A stretch of DNA of 64,000 nt from an uncultured bacterium. Lineage in GTDB: Bacteria > Verrucomicrobiota > Lentisphaeria > Victivallales > Victivallaceae. Position numbers and translations under genes: made by a program. Below the pieces are notes generated by a model. It did no database searches. It was not told where the DNA came from and worked only from the letters and a program-made list of their open reading frames with translations. The DNA is taken from contig URVC01000015.1 in the NCBI GenBank assembly GCA_900551245.1, forward strand, positions 11,252 through 75,251. The letters are read 5' to 3'. The stretch's first letter is position 1, and the number at the start of each line of letters is the position of its first letter. Shown here piece after piece: positions 34,555-42,621 of this stretch.

Positions 34555-35052
34555 ATGGTGGAAAATCAGGAAAAACATACGATATCGGTTCTGGTCGAGA
34601 ACAAGTTCGGCGTCCTCGCCCGGGTGGCCGGGCTGTTCAGCGGCCGCGGCTACAACATCTCGTCGCTCACTGTGCATGAAACGGAGGATCCCGCCTATTC
34701 GAAAATGACGATCGTCACGACCGGTGACGCCGCTATCCTGGAGCAGATCGACAAGCAGTTGCGCAAGCTGGTCGATGTGATCCGGGTGGATGATCTCACC
34801 GGCAGCCGGTTCATCGAACGGGAAATGGCGCTGATCAAGCTCAAAACCGCCTCCCGCGAGGAGCAGTCGCAACTCATTCAGCTCGTGGAGATCTTCGACG
34901 GCACGATCGTTTCGGTGAGCCGCGGTGAAATCGCCGTGGAAATCGCCGGCCGTTCGGACCGGCTGGATAACTTCATCGAACTGGTCCGCGATTTCGGCAT
35001 CGTCGAGATGGCGCGTTCCGGCCGGGTCGCCATCGCCCGCTGCGCAAAATAA
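34555..35052 (+). CDS. ilvN: Acetolactate synthase small (regulatory) subunit
   Basis: A 165-residue subunit that activates the large subunit and carries valine feedback control in branched-chain amino acid synthesis. The N-terminal ACT domain (HTISVLVENKFGVLARVAGLFSGRGYNI) has the Gly-rich turn typical of valine sensing; RVDDLTGSRFIEREMALIKL links to the second ACT-like domain. GAGAGGG precedes the ATG at 34555. The large subunit gene (ilvB) is not adjacent in this window, so the subunit stands alone between a promoter and a terminator. Confidence 0.95.
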   Translation: MVENQEKHTISVLVENKFGVLARVAGLFSGRGYNISSLTVHETEDPAYSKMTIVTTGDAAILEQIDKQLRKLVDVIRVDDLTGSRFIEREMALIKLKTASREEQSQLIQLVEIFDGTIVSVSRGEIAVEIAGRSDRLDNFIELVRDFGIVEMARSGRVAIARCAK

Positions 35053-35110
35053 ATTTCCATTCGTTCCTTTGTTCCATCAGAAAAGCCGCCGGAGCTCCCG
35101 GTGGTATAAA

Positions 35111-35144
35111 AAAAGCCCGCGACGCATCCGCGCCGCGGGCTTTT
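35111..35144. terminator. Bidirectional terminator between ilvN and oadB
   Basis: AAAAGCCCGCG (35111-35121) pairs perfectly with CGCGGGCTTTT (35134-35144). A-run on one side and T-run on the other let it stop the convergent transcripts of both strands. Confidence 0.9.
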
Positions 35145-35165
35145 CGTTGTTTCCGGATTTCCGGT

Positions 35166-36863
35166 TTAGATCATGCCCTTGAGCATGTTCAACAGAACAC
35201 CGGCGGCGACCGCCGAGCCGATGACGCCGGAGACGTTCGGTCCCATCGCGTGCATCAGCAGGAAGTTCTGCGGGTTGGCCTCAAGACCGACCTTGTTGGC
35301 AACACGGGCCGCCATCGGCACCGCGGAGACGCCGGCCGCGCCGATCAGCGGGTTGATCTTGTTCTTGCTGAAGAGGTTCATAACTCTCGCAAAGAGCACT
35401 CCGCCCGCGGTACCAATGGCGAAGGCAACCGCGCCGAGAACCAGGATACCCACCGTCTGCAGCGAGAGGAACTGATCCGCGGAGAGCTTCGAACCGACCG
35501 CGAGGCCGAGGAAGATCGTCACGATGTTGATGAGCGCATTCTGCGCCGTCTGGTTGAGACGCTCCACCACACCGCACTCGCGCATCAGGTTGCCGAACAT
35601 CAGCATACCGATCAGCGGAGCCGCATCGGGCAGCAGGAAGGCGCACAGCAGCGTGATCAGCAGCGGGAAGCAGATCTTCTCCAGACGGCTGACATTGCGG
35701 AGCTGGCTCATCTTGATCTTGCGCTCTTCCGCCGTGGTGCAGAGTTTCATGATCGGCGGCTGGATGATCGGCACCAGCGCCATGTAGCTGTAGGCCGCGA
35801 CGGCGACCGCGCCGAGCAGTTTCGGCGACAGTTTGCTGGTGAGGTAGATCGAAGTCGGGCCGTCGGCGCCGCCGATGATACCGATACTGGCGGCTTCCTT
35901 GAAGTGGAAGTCGATTCCCGGAATGACCATCGTCAGAACCAGCGCACCGATCAGAGCGGTGAAGATGCCGAGCTGAGCGGCACCGCCGAGCAACGAAGTT
36001 TTCGGGTTGGCGATCAGCGGACCGAAGTCGGTCATCGCGCCGACGCCCATGAAGATCAGCAGCGGGAAGACGCCGGACTCAATACCGACGTTGTAGATCT
36101 GCCCCTGCAGACCATCCGGCCCGGAAATGCCAGCCAGCGGAATGTTCGCCAGCAGCGCGCCGAATCCGATCGGCAGCAGCAGCAGCGGCTCGAACTCCTT
36201 GACGATCGCCAGGTAGATCAGAACCAGTGCCACCACCATCATCAGGACGCGGCCGAGACCGAGGATCCAGGTCTTGCTGAAGTCGCTGGTGGTCTGGTGC
36301 CAGAGATCGTAGATGCCGGTGCTCTTCCAGAGCCCCTGGAACGCCTCGCCCCAGCCGGGCATCTTGCCGCCTTCCGGCGTATTGTTGTCAACCGAGTCGT
36401 GAACGATATCCACCGGCAGGAAGCAGCCGAGCACCATTCCCTTGGTCAGAATGGCGGAGGCTTCGAGCGCCGGATTGAGTTTCTCGACTTTCAGCGATTC
36501 GGTGATCTTGAGTTTGCCTTTGCTGCGCCCCTGCGGAGCGACAACCAGCGCCTCACGGCCGGGCAGAACCTTCTGCTTGGCCGCCATCGTCAGAGAGAAG
36601 ACCACCGCGGGCTTCTCCCAGGCGTAGACCAGGTACTTCCGCCCGTCGGGAGCGGCGAACCACTGGAAGAGATCGTCCCCCGAGGGCAGGGCGACGATGC
36701 CGGCCGGAAGCGTGAGATCCGCCGCCGGTTTGGCTTTCTGAATGCTCTCCACCGCCTGCACCGTTTTGGCGACCGGAGCCGGAACCGTCGGCTCCGGAGC
36801 GGCAATGGCGGCGCCGGCGAAGAGTGCGGCAAATGCCGTCAAAAAGAGTTTGAAAATGCGCAT
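35166..36863 (-). CDS. oadB: Sodium-translocating decarboxylase beta subunit with N-terminal extracytoplasmic extension
   Basis: A 565-residue protein. It decarboxylates the carboxybiotin carried by OadA and uses the energy to pump Na+ out. The channel motif [14 protein letters not shown] is present (Asp334), as are [15 protein letters not shown] and the C-terminal [21 protein letters not shown]. Usual OadB length is about 380-435; this one has roughly 130-170 extra N-terminal residues, with a signal-like start ([21 protein letters not shown]) and a Pro/Ala/Lys-rich soluble part before the first channel helices. It is 3 bases after oadA and is last in the operon, ending at a terminator. Confidence 0.9.
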   Translation of the reverse strand: MRIFKLFLTAFAALFAGAAIAAPEPTVPAPVAKTVQAVESIQKAKPAADLTLPAGIVALPSGDDLFQWFAAPDGRKYLVYAWEKPAVVFSLTMAAKQKVLPGREALVVAPQGRSKGKLKITESLKVEKLNPALEASAILTKGMVLGCFLPVDIVHDSVDNNTPEGGKMPGWGEAFQGLWKSTGIYDLWHQTTSDFSKTWILGLGRVLMMVVALVLIYLAIVKEFEPLLLLPIGFGALLANIPLAGISGPDGLQGQIYNVGIESGVFPLLIFMGVGAMTDFGPLIANPKTSLLGGAAQLGIFTALIGALVLTMVIPGIDFHFKEAASIGIIGGADGPTSIYLTSKLSPKLLGAVAVAAYSYMALVPIIQPPIMKLCTTAEERKIKMSQLRNVSRLEKICFPLLITLLCAFLLPDAAPLIGMLMFGNLMRECGVVERLNQTAQNALINIVTIFLGLAVGSKLSADQFLSLQTVGILVLGAVAFAIGTAGGVLFARVMNLFSKNKINPLIGAAGVSAVPMAARVANKVGLEANPQNFLLMHAMGPNVSGVIGSAVAAGVLLNMLKGMI

Positions 36864-36866
36864 GAC

Positions 36867-38705
36867 TTACTTCTCCTCGATCATCGCGAGCGTGTCGCCG
36901 GCGGCCACAACCTGGCTCTGGGTGACGCTGATCTCACGGACGATACCGGCCTTGGGAGCCTTGATTTCAGTTTCCATCTTCATCGCTTCGATCACGAGAA
37001 TGACATCGCCTTCGGCGACTTCGTCACCCTCGGCAACCGCGATCTTGACCACCGTGCCCGGGAGCGGGGACGGGAGCGGAACCGCATCGCCGGAAGCCGC
37101 CGGAGCAGCCCCGGCCGCCGGAGCGACCGTGCCTTCGGCAACCTTGACCGTGAAGCTCTTGCCGTTGACGGTGGCGGTGTAGGCGTCTCCCGCCGCATTG
37201 AGCTGAACCGCGACGTTCTTGCCGTTGACGGTGGCGGTGTAGGCGCCGTTGGATTTGCCGGCGCTCTTCGGCGCGGCGGCTTCCTTGTAGCGGATGCCCA
37301 TCGGGCGGTCGCCCTTGAGGAAGTTGAGGCCCTTTTCGCCGCAGGCGGCGACGATGAAGATGTTTTCCTCGGTCACCGGGAGACCGGCCTTTTCCAGAAG
37401 TTCGGTGTTGTATTTGATTCCGAGTTTCGGATTGCGGTTGTTGATGTCGACCACCGCTTCGGTGGTGGGCTCAAGACCGAGCTGTTCGCTGGCGAGCTTG
37501 ACGATCTCCGGATCCGGCGCGACCGGGGTCTTGCCGAAGTAGCCGAGAACCATCTTGCCGTAACCGTTCTTGTCGATCACCTTCCAGCGGCCCTGCATCG
37601 CGTTGGAGAACGCCTGCTGGAAGTAGAACTGCGAAACCGGGGTCACGCTGGTGCCGAAACCGCCCTTGGCGACCACTTCGCGCATCTCTTCGATGCACTT
37701 GTCGTACTTGTCGAGGCAGTTGTTGTCGCGCATCATCTGGGTGTTCGCGGTGAGCGCGCCGCCCGGCATCGGGCTGAAGATGATCTTCGGGGAGACCTGC
37801 ATCGACTCCGGCGGCATGAAGTACTTATCCATGCACTGCTCGAAGACCTTCTCCGCGGCGAGGATCTTTTCCGGATCGATGTCGAGGGTGTATTCGGTGC
37901 CGCGCAGGCGCTGGTACATCACGAGGATGTCCGCTTCGCAGGTACCGCCGGAGAGCGGGCTCATCGCCAGGTCGATGGTGTCCGCGCCCGCTTCGATCGC
38001 CGCCATGTTGCAGCTGACCGCCATGCCGGCGGTGTCGTGGGTGTGGAACTGGATGTCTTTGCGGTTGTCGCCCTTGAACTCGGCGTCGAGCACTTCACGC
38101 GCCATCTTGATCGTCTCGTAGACGGTCTGCGGGGTGGAGGTGCCGGAAGCGTCCTTGAAGGCGAGGCTGTCGAACGCAAGGCCGCTCTCGAGGATCTCCT
38201 TGAGGCGGTCGATGTAGAATTTCGGCGTATGAGCGTAGGACTCATGGAGGTTCGGCGCCAGCCCCATCATGGTGACGGTGGCCTGGTGCTTGAGGCCGTA
38301 CTGGGTGATGTATTTGCCGGAGGCGGTCAGGTTGCGCACGTCATTGAGCGCGTCGAAGTTGCGGATCGTGGTGATGCCGTGCTTCTTGAAGAGCTTGGCA
38401 TGCAGCTCGATGATGTCGCTGGACTGGCTGGAGAGACCGACCACGTTGACGCCGCGGGCGAGGGTCTGCAGATTGACGTCCGGACCGACCACTTCGCGGC
38501 AGCGGTCCATCATGTCGAAGGCGTCCTCCTGGCAGTAGAAATAGAGGCTCTGGAACCGGGCGCCGCCGCCGATTTCGATGTAGTTGATGCCGGCCTTGAC
38601 CGCCGCTTCGAGCGCGGGCAGGAAATCATCGGTTTTGACACGGGCGCCGAGACAGGACTGGAAACCGTCGCGGAACGAGCAATCCATGAATTTAATTTTT
38701 TTCAT
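36867..38705 (-). CDS. oadA: Biotin-dependent carboxyltransferase alpha subunit of the sodium pump (oxaloacetate decarboxylase type)
   Basis: A 612-residue soluble subunit that moves CO2 from an acid, most likely oxaloacetate, to its own biotin. Residues 1-300 are the HMG-CoA-lyase-like TIM barrel (FMDCSFRDGFQSCLGARV, IQFHTHDTAGMAVS with the metal His pair). About 300-470 are the PYC/OADA domain. A linker follows, then the biotinyl domain with EAMKMET carrying the biotin Lys. The linker contains a duplicated YTATVNGK unit. Methylmalonyl- or glutaconyl-CoA use is less likely because those pumps use a different alpha subunit. It is 42 bases after oadG. Confidence 0.92.
   Translation of the reverse strand: MKKIKFMDCSFRDGFQSCLGARVKTDDFLPALEAAVKAGINYIEIGGGARFQSLYFYCQEDAFDMMDRCREVVGPDVNLQTLARGVNVVGLSSQSSDIIELHAKLFKKHGITTIRNFDALNDVRNLTASGKYITQYGLKHQATVTMMGLAPNLHESYAHTPKFYIDRLKEILESGLAFDSLAFKDASGTSTPQTVYETIKMAREVLDAEFKGDNRKDIQFHTHDTAGMAVSCNMAAIEAGADTIDLAMSPLSGGTCEADILVMYQRLRGTEYTLDIDPEKILAAEKVFEQCMDKYFMPPESMQVSPKIIFSPMPGGALTANTQMMRDNNCLDKYDKCIEEMREVVAKGGFGTSVTPVSQFYFQQAFSNAMQGRWKVIDKNGYGKMVLGYFGKTPVAPDPEIVKLASEQLGLEPTTEAVVDINNRNPKLGIKYNTELLEKAGLPVTEENIFIVAACGEKGLNFLKGDRPMGIRYKEAAAPKSAGKSNGAYTATVNGKNVAVQLNAAGDAYTATVNGKSFTVKVAEGTVAPAAGAAPAASGDAVPLPSPLPGTVVKIAVAEGDEVAEGDVILVIEAMKMETEIKAPKAGIVREISVTQSQVVAAGDTLAMIEEK
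37157..37245 (-). repeat. 29-base direct repeat in the oadA linker
   Basis: The same 29 bases occur at 37157-37185 and 37217-37245, exactly 60 bases apart. Each copy codes most of the unit YTATVNGK within the linker before the biotinyl domain, pointing to a 20-codon tandem duplication. Confidence 0.8.
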
Positions 38706-38747
38706 AGCGGAATTCTCTGTGATATTAAACTTTTTGTTTGAATCGGT

Positions 38748-38990
38748 TTACTTCTTCCGGGCGAGTTCGACTGCCGCGGCCGCGATGGCTGCGAGCTGCG
38801 CGTCATCATCGGAGGCTTTCTTCGACTTGGCCGGAGCCTTCGGCGCCGGCTCGAAAGCCGCCGCGAACGGCGCGAGAACCTTCTGCATGAGGTTCATGGC
38901 GATGATCATCAGTATGAGGAAGAAGTATACCATCCCCATACCGAAGACCAACAGTTTGAGGCCGCCCATAATCAACTCAACGTTGCTCAT
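38748..38990 (-). CDS. oadG: Sodium pump gamma subunit (OadG family)
   Basis: An 80-residue protein with one N-terminal membrane helix (LLVFGMGMVYFFLILMIIAM), a Pro/Ala/Lys linker and a charged tail; size, GMGMVF-type motif and position before oadA are those of OadG, which holds the alpha and beta subunits together. It is 46 bases after the biotin ligase gene. Confidence 0.88.
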   Translation of the reverse strand: MSNVELIMGGLKLLVFGMGMVYFFLILMIIAMNLMQKVLAPFAAAFEPAPKAPAKSKKASDDDAQLAAIAAAAVELARKK

Positions 38991-39036
38991 GTCATCACCC
39001 TTTTCTGTTGTCGTTTTGGTTGTTAGATTGAACTGT

Positions 39037-39810
39037 CTATGTTAAATGATTCCAGTCGACCGACTCCCGGTTGATCTTCACGTCACAGCAGGTGAAGCAT
39101 TTCATCTGCCCGTTCTCCTCGAAAATCATCGAGCCGTCCGCCGATATCGCCCGGAAAATCCCTTCGTGCGCACTCCCGTAGGAGTCGGTTACGGAGATTT
39201 TCCGTCCGATCAGCCGGTTCGCACTGCGCCATTCGGCAAGCAGGGCGTCCGCACTGTTTAAATAAGTAATATAATATCGAAATACTGTTTCTGCCAGTCG
39301 TTTTGTCAGGATTTCTAAATTAAATTCCCGTTTTTCTTCCGCCAGCAGGGAGGTGGCGGGCTGATCGACCGAAAGGAGCTCTTCCGGCGGCAGGTTGACG
39401 TTGATGCCGATTCCGGCGACGGCGCCGGTGATTCTGCCGGCTTCGATCCGGGCGCTTTCGCAGAGCAGGCCGGCGAGTTTGCGCTCACGCACGTAGAGGT
39501 CGTTCGGCCACTTCAAAAAGGCGTCCACGCCCGGCGCGGCCTCCCGCAGACAGGCGAGGGCGCCGACACCGACCAGGCAGCCGCCGTGGAAGCCGTCGGC
39601 AAGGTGTTTGAAAAGAAAGGTGGCGTAGATGTTTTGTCCGGCGGGCGAGAGCCACGCGCGCCCGCGGCGCCCGCGCCCCGCCGTCTGACAGCGGGCGGCG
39701 ACCATCGTGCCGTCCGGCAGCTGGTCGAAATGATTGCGCGCGTAGGTGTTGGTGGAATCCACCACATCGAGCAGAACCGGTTCGGGAACGGGAATGGTAT
39801 GTTTCATCAT
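39037..39810 (-). CDS. birA: Biotin--protein ligase (BirA catalytic type, no DNA-binding domain)
   Basis: A 257-residue enzyme attaching biotin to a carrier Lys using ATP. DSTNTYARNH, GRGRRGRAWLSPAG (the biotinyl-AMP loop), LKWPNDLYV and GIGINVNLP are the conserved blocks. It has no N-terminal winged helix, so it should not repress biotin genes. Two adjacent ATG codons (39810, 39807) are possible and neither has a strong ribosome site. It is directly upstream of the sodium pump genes and is probably dedicated to OadA. Confidence 0.9.
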   Translation of the reverse strand: MMKHTIPVPEPVLLDVVDSTNTYARNHFDQLPDGTMVAARCQTAGRGRRGRAWLSPAGQNIYATFLFKHLADGFHGGCLVGVGALACLREAAPGVDAFLKWPNDLYVRERKLAGLLCESARIEAGRITGAVAGIGINVNLPPEELLSVDQPATSLLAEEKREFNLEILTKRLAETVFRYYITYLNSADALLAEWRSANRLIGRKISVTDSYGSAHEGIFRAISADGSMIFEENGQMKCFTCCDVKINRESVDWNHLT

Positions 39811-39862
39811 GATACAGAAAAGGCCGCCGGCGGCGGCCCGGAATGTTGGTGGAAAAAGCCGG

Positions 39863-40822
39863 TCAGATGCGGTTGTCGCCGGCGACTTCCTTGTTTTCGA
39901 ACACCGCAACCGCCCACATGGCGGCGATGACGACGTAAATGGTGACATAGACTGCGCAGCCGGCCACGTAGGAGAGCGGAATCGGCCGGTTGACCGCCAC
40001 CGCGTCGGCGAGCCAGAAGTACTGCCAGTTGGGAATCACCGCGTAGAGAAATCCGAACAGAAGGTCGAGTGCGTCCGAACCGGTTTCCCGCTGGAAAAGG
40101 AAGCTGGAAACCAGTCCGAGGAAGAAGATCACCGTGCAGACGCAGAGGTTCGCCACGATGTCGAGCCGGGTGGCGAACACCACCGCCAGCGTCGCCATGG
40201 CGATCGTCGCGAAGTTGATGAGCACCAGCGCGCAGCCGAGGTCGGAGAGCGAGATCGTCGGCTCCGGCTTGGCGAGGAGGCAGTAGACCGCAAAGCAGGG
40301 AATCAGCAGGGTCAGCACGTACGAGGTGATCTCCGGGAAGGAGCTGCCGCGGAAGAAGTTGGCCAGCATCCCCGCCAGGCAGGCGACCGCCAGCAGCCCG
40401 AGGTAGAGGTAGTACACCCCCATGTCCATGCGGAACTGGTCGGTGGCGACGTAGACCGCGATGATTCCGGCGAAGTTGCAGACCGCGGTGAAGAGCGTCA
40501 CGGCGACGAGAATCCCGGCGATCTTGCCGAGGATGAAGTTCCAGCGGTAGACCGGCTTGGAAAGCAGCAGCAGCACGGTGCCGTTGCGCATCTCCCGCGC
40601 GACGGTGTGGCTGGCGCAGAGCACGCCGGCGACCAGCCCGAAGATGAGACCGGTCGCCATGGAGCTGTCCACCACCAGCTTGAGCTGTTCGGAGAAGACG
40701 AAAAGCGCGGCCGACGGGTAGTGCCCGATCAGCACCAGCGCACAGAAGAGCATCAGAAAGAACACCGGCTCCCGGACCGATTCCCGGAAGGTGTTCGCGG
40801 CGATTTTAAAGAAGTTGAACAT
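39863..40822 (-). CDS. ABC-2 type transporter permease
   Basis: A 319-residue membrane protein with about six to eight helices. MFNFFKIAANTFRESVREPVFF and SHTVAREMRNGTVLLLLSKPVYRWNFILGK are typical of ABC-2 permeases (the 'E..G....l.s.Pv.r' region). No ATPase gene is adjacent in the window. It lies 27 bases after a secreted-protein gene and 52 bases before birA, so it may share the operon. The substrate is unknown. Confidence 0.8.
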   Translation of the reverse strand: MFNFFKIAANTFRESVREPVFFLMLFCALVLIGHYPSAALFVFSEQLKLVVDSSMATGLIFGLVAGVLCASHTVAREMRNGTVLLLLSKPVYRWNFILGKIAGILVAVTLFTAVCNFAGIIAVYVATDQFRMDMGVYYLYLGLLAVACLAGMLANFFRGSSFPEITSYVLTLLIPCFAVYCLLAKPEPTISLSDLGCALVLINFATIAMATLAVVFATRLDIVANLCVCTVIFFLGLVSSFLFQRETGSDALDLLFGFLYAVIPNWQYFWLADAVAVNRPIPLSYVAGCAVYVTIYVVIAAMWAVAVFENKEVAGDNRI

Positions 40823-40849
40823 CGGCCGGCCTCTCGCTCTGTGCGGGGG

Positions 40850-41506
40850 TCACTCCGCCGCCGGGAGCGCGGTTTCCTGAACGACCGGCGTCTCTTCCGC
40901 CGCGGCGGGAGCCTCTTCGACCGCCTTCTCCTCCATCGGGGCCTCGGCCGGCTGGACCGGTTTCGGTGCGGGGCGGCTCACCGGGCGGTAGATCCGGCTG
41001 TCGTTGAGCATCACTTCACGCAGGCGCTTGTAGTTGTCGGCGAGGTTGCTGAGGTTGAGCAGATCGGTCAGCTCCTCCGCGTTGCGCTGCCAGTCCACGC
41101 AGTCGATGGTGACCACCGGAATCGCATGGTCGAGCATCTGCAGATATTTGGGCTGGATGTAGGCGGCGTTGCCGAGCACGACGATGCGGCGCGGATTGAT
41201 GAAGCGGATGAACGAGTTGAACTGTTTCTCCGGAATTTCCAGCGAGGCGGAGCCCTTCGATTTCGGCGGGCAGAAGAAGATGCGGCTGTCACCGGACTCC
41301 CGGGTGGGCAGCAGAATGTAGGGCTGGCGGCTCTCGTTCTGAATCAGCTCCGCCAGCAGCCGGGGACTCTTGTAGTTGCCGGTCAGAACCAGCGTCACGA
41401 TCCGGTCGCGCGGCCCGTTGACGGCCCAGGGGGCGGCGGCCGCTCCGAGGGAGAGCGCGACGATCGACAGCATGAGAGCGGTTTTCACCAGATTGAAACG
41501 TACCAT
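40850..41506 (-). CDS. Secreted or periplasmic protein of unknown function
   Basis: A 218-residue protein. I choose ATG 41506, with GAGGTG just upstream, over the ATG at 41518. A signal peptide (LVKTALMLSIVALSLGAAAA) is followed by a folded part with alternating strands and helices (RDRIVTLVLTGNYKSPRLLAELI, RRIVVLGNAAYI, IPVVTIDC), somewhat like a Rossmann-type domain, and a Pro/Glu/Ala-rich C-terminal tail. I do not recognise a family. It is the first gene of the run that leads to the ABC-2 permease and the sodium pump. Confidence 0.7.
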   Translation of the reverse strand: MVRFNLVKTALMLSIVALSLGAAAAPWAVNGPRDRIVTLVLTGNYKSPRLLAELIQNESRQPYILLPTRESGDSRIFFCPPKSKGSASLEIPEKQFNSFIRFINPRRIVVLGNAAYIQPKYLQMLDHAIPVVTIDCVDWQRNAEELTDLLNLSNLADNYKRLREVMLNDSRIYRPVSRPAPKPVQPAEAPMEEKAVEEAPAAAEETPVVQETALPAAE

Positions 41507-41573
41507 TTTGCACCTCACGATTAATGCGGATTACTCGACAGCATGCCGTGTAAAGACAAACTCCTTTTCTTAA

Positions 41574-41601
41574 AATATAACCTGATTCCATCGACAAGCA
41601 A
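41574..41601 (-). promoter_or_regulatory. Promoter of the secreted protein / permease / sodium pump operon
   Basis: On the minus strand TTGCTT (41601-41596), 16 bases, TATATT (41579-41574), about 68 bases before the ATG at 41506. Confidence 0.55.
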
Positions 41602-41706
41602 ATATTTTTTGTCGCAGAGTTTGAAAATATTCGATTATTTTACTTGAAGAATTGGAAAAATACGGCATTTTAAAGAGGACGGCGCAGCTGTGTCGCCGCC
41701 TGAACG

Positions 41707-42621
41707 ATGTATTCGACCGATATGATGACGGAAACTATGCGGATCAGACCTTTTTTAAAACGCTCTCTCCCGGGGGCGGCGCGTGTCGCCGTGCTGATGA
41801 GCGGAAGCGGAACCAATGCGGAAGCACTGTTCCGGTTTTGCCGGGAACGCTCCGGCCTCGCATTCGAACCGGTGGTGATTGTCACGGATGCGCCGGAGAC
41901 GAGCCGGGCGGCGGCTCTCGGGCGGGAGTTCGGCGTGCCGGTTGCGGCGCTCGACATCAAAGCCTTCTACCGGGCGCGCGGCGAAGAAGCCATTGCGCTC
42001 ACCACCCCACGCCGGCGGGAGATCCGCGAGGAGTGGACCGATGAACTGCGCCGGCTTATGGCGCCGTACCGGGTGGATTTCGCCGTGCTGGCCGGGTTTG
42101 TGCCGCTCACCAATCTCACCGATGATCTGCCCTGCCTCAACGTGCACCCGGGAGATCTCACGATTGAACGGGACGGGCGGAGGTTGCTGGCCGGCCTCCA
42201 TTTCCGGCCGGTGGAGCAGGCGATTCTCGCCGGATTTCCCACGCTCCGCAGCAGTGTGATCCTTGCGCAGCCCTACCGGGGGAGCGGGGCGGCGGAGATG
42301 GATTCCGGGCCGGTGCTCGGCGTTTCCCGCCCGATGGCGGTCGATCTGGAGGGGCACCCGCTGGAGGAGCTTGCCCGGATTTGTGCCGCCCGGCAGCACG
42401 GACCTTTCCACGACGAACTGCGCCGGATTGCCGTCGCCAATCTCGAGTGGCTGAAGGTGGCGGGCGACCACGTTGTCCTGCCGCGGGTGACCGCGGATTT
42501 CGCAGCCGGGCGGTTCGGCGTCGATGAGGAGGGGCGGCTCTGTTTCCTCCGTGACGGGAAGTGGCTGGTTGTCCGCACGGTGGAGTACTCCGTCGACCGG
42601 TCGGAGCCGGTCCTGCCATGA
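41707..42621 (+). CDS. Formyltransferase related to PurN (phosphoribosylglycinamide formyltransferase-like)
   Basis: A 304-residue protein from ATG 41707, though starts at 41722 or 41737 are equally possible because no ribosome site stands out. VAVLMSGSGTNAEAL is the PurN N-terminal motif. LNVHPGDL gives catalytic Asn145 and His147, and EMDSGPVLGV gives Asp199, so the Asn-His-Asp triad is complete. It differs from PurN (about 200) by inserts around residues 80-110 and 150-190 and about 80 extra C-terminal residues, so the acceptor may not be GAR. Its stop overlaps the start of the AsmA/YdbH-like gene. Confidence 0.75.
   Translation: MYSTDMMTETMRIRPFLKRSLPGAARVAVLMSGSGTNAEALFRFCRERSGLAFEPVVIVTDAPETSRAAALGREFGVPVAALDIKAFYRARGEEAIALTTPRRREIREEWTDELRRLMAPYRVDFAVLAGFVPLTNLTDDLPCLNVHPGDLTIERDGRRLLAGLHFRPVEQAILAGFPTLRSSVILAQPYRGSGAAEMDSGPVLGVSRPMAVDLEGHPLEELARICAARQHGPFHDELRRIAVANLEWLKVAGDHVVLPRVTADFAAGRFGVDEEGRLCFLRDGKWLVVRTVEYSVDRSEPVLP

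Noticed and set aside
35250..38741. 1163-codon plus-strand open frame across oadB and oadA
   Set aside because: It spans two recognised genes on the other strand and has only Asp/Arg/His-rich sequence without domain motifs.
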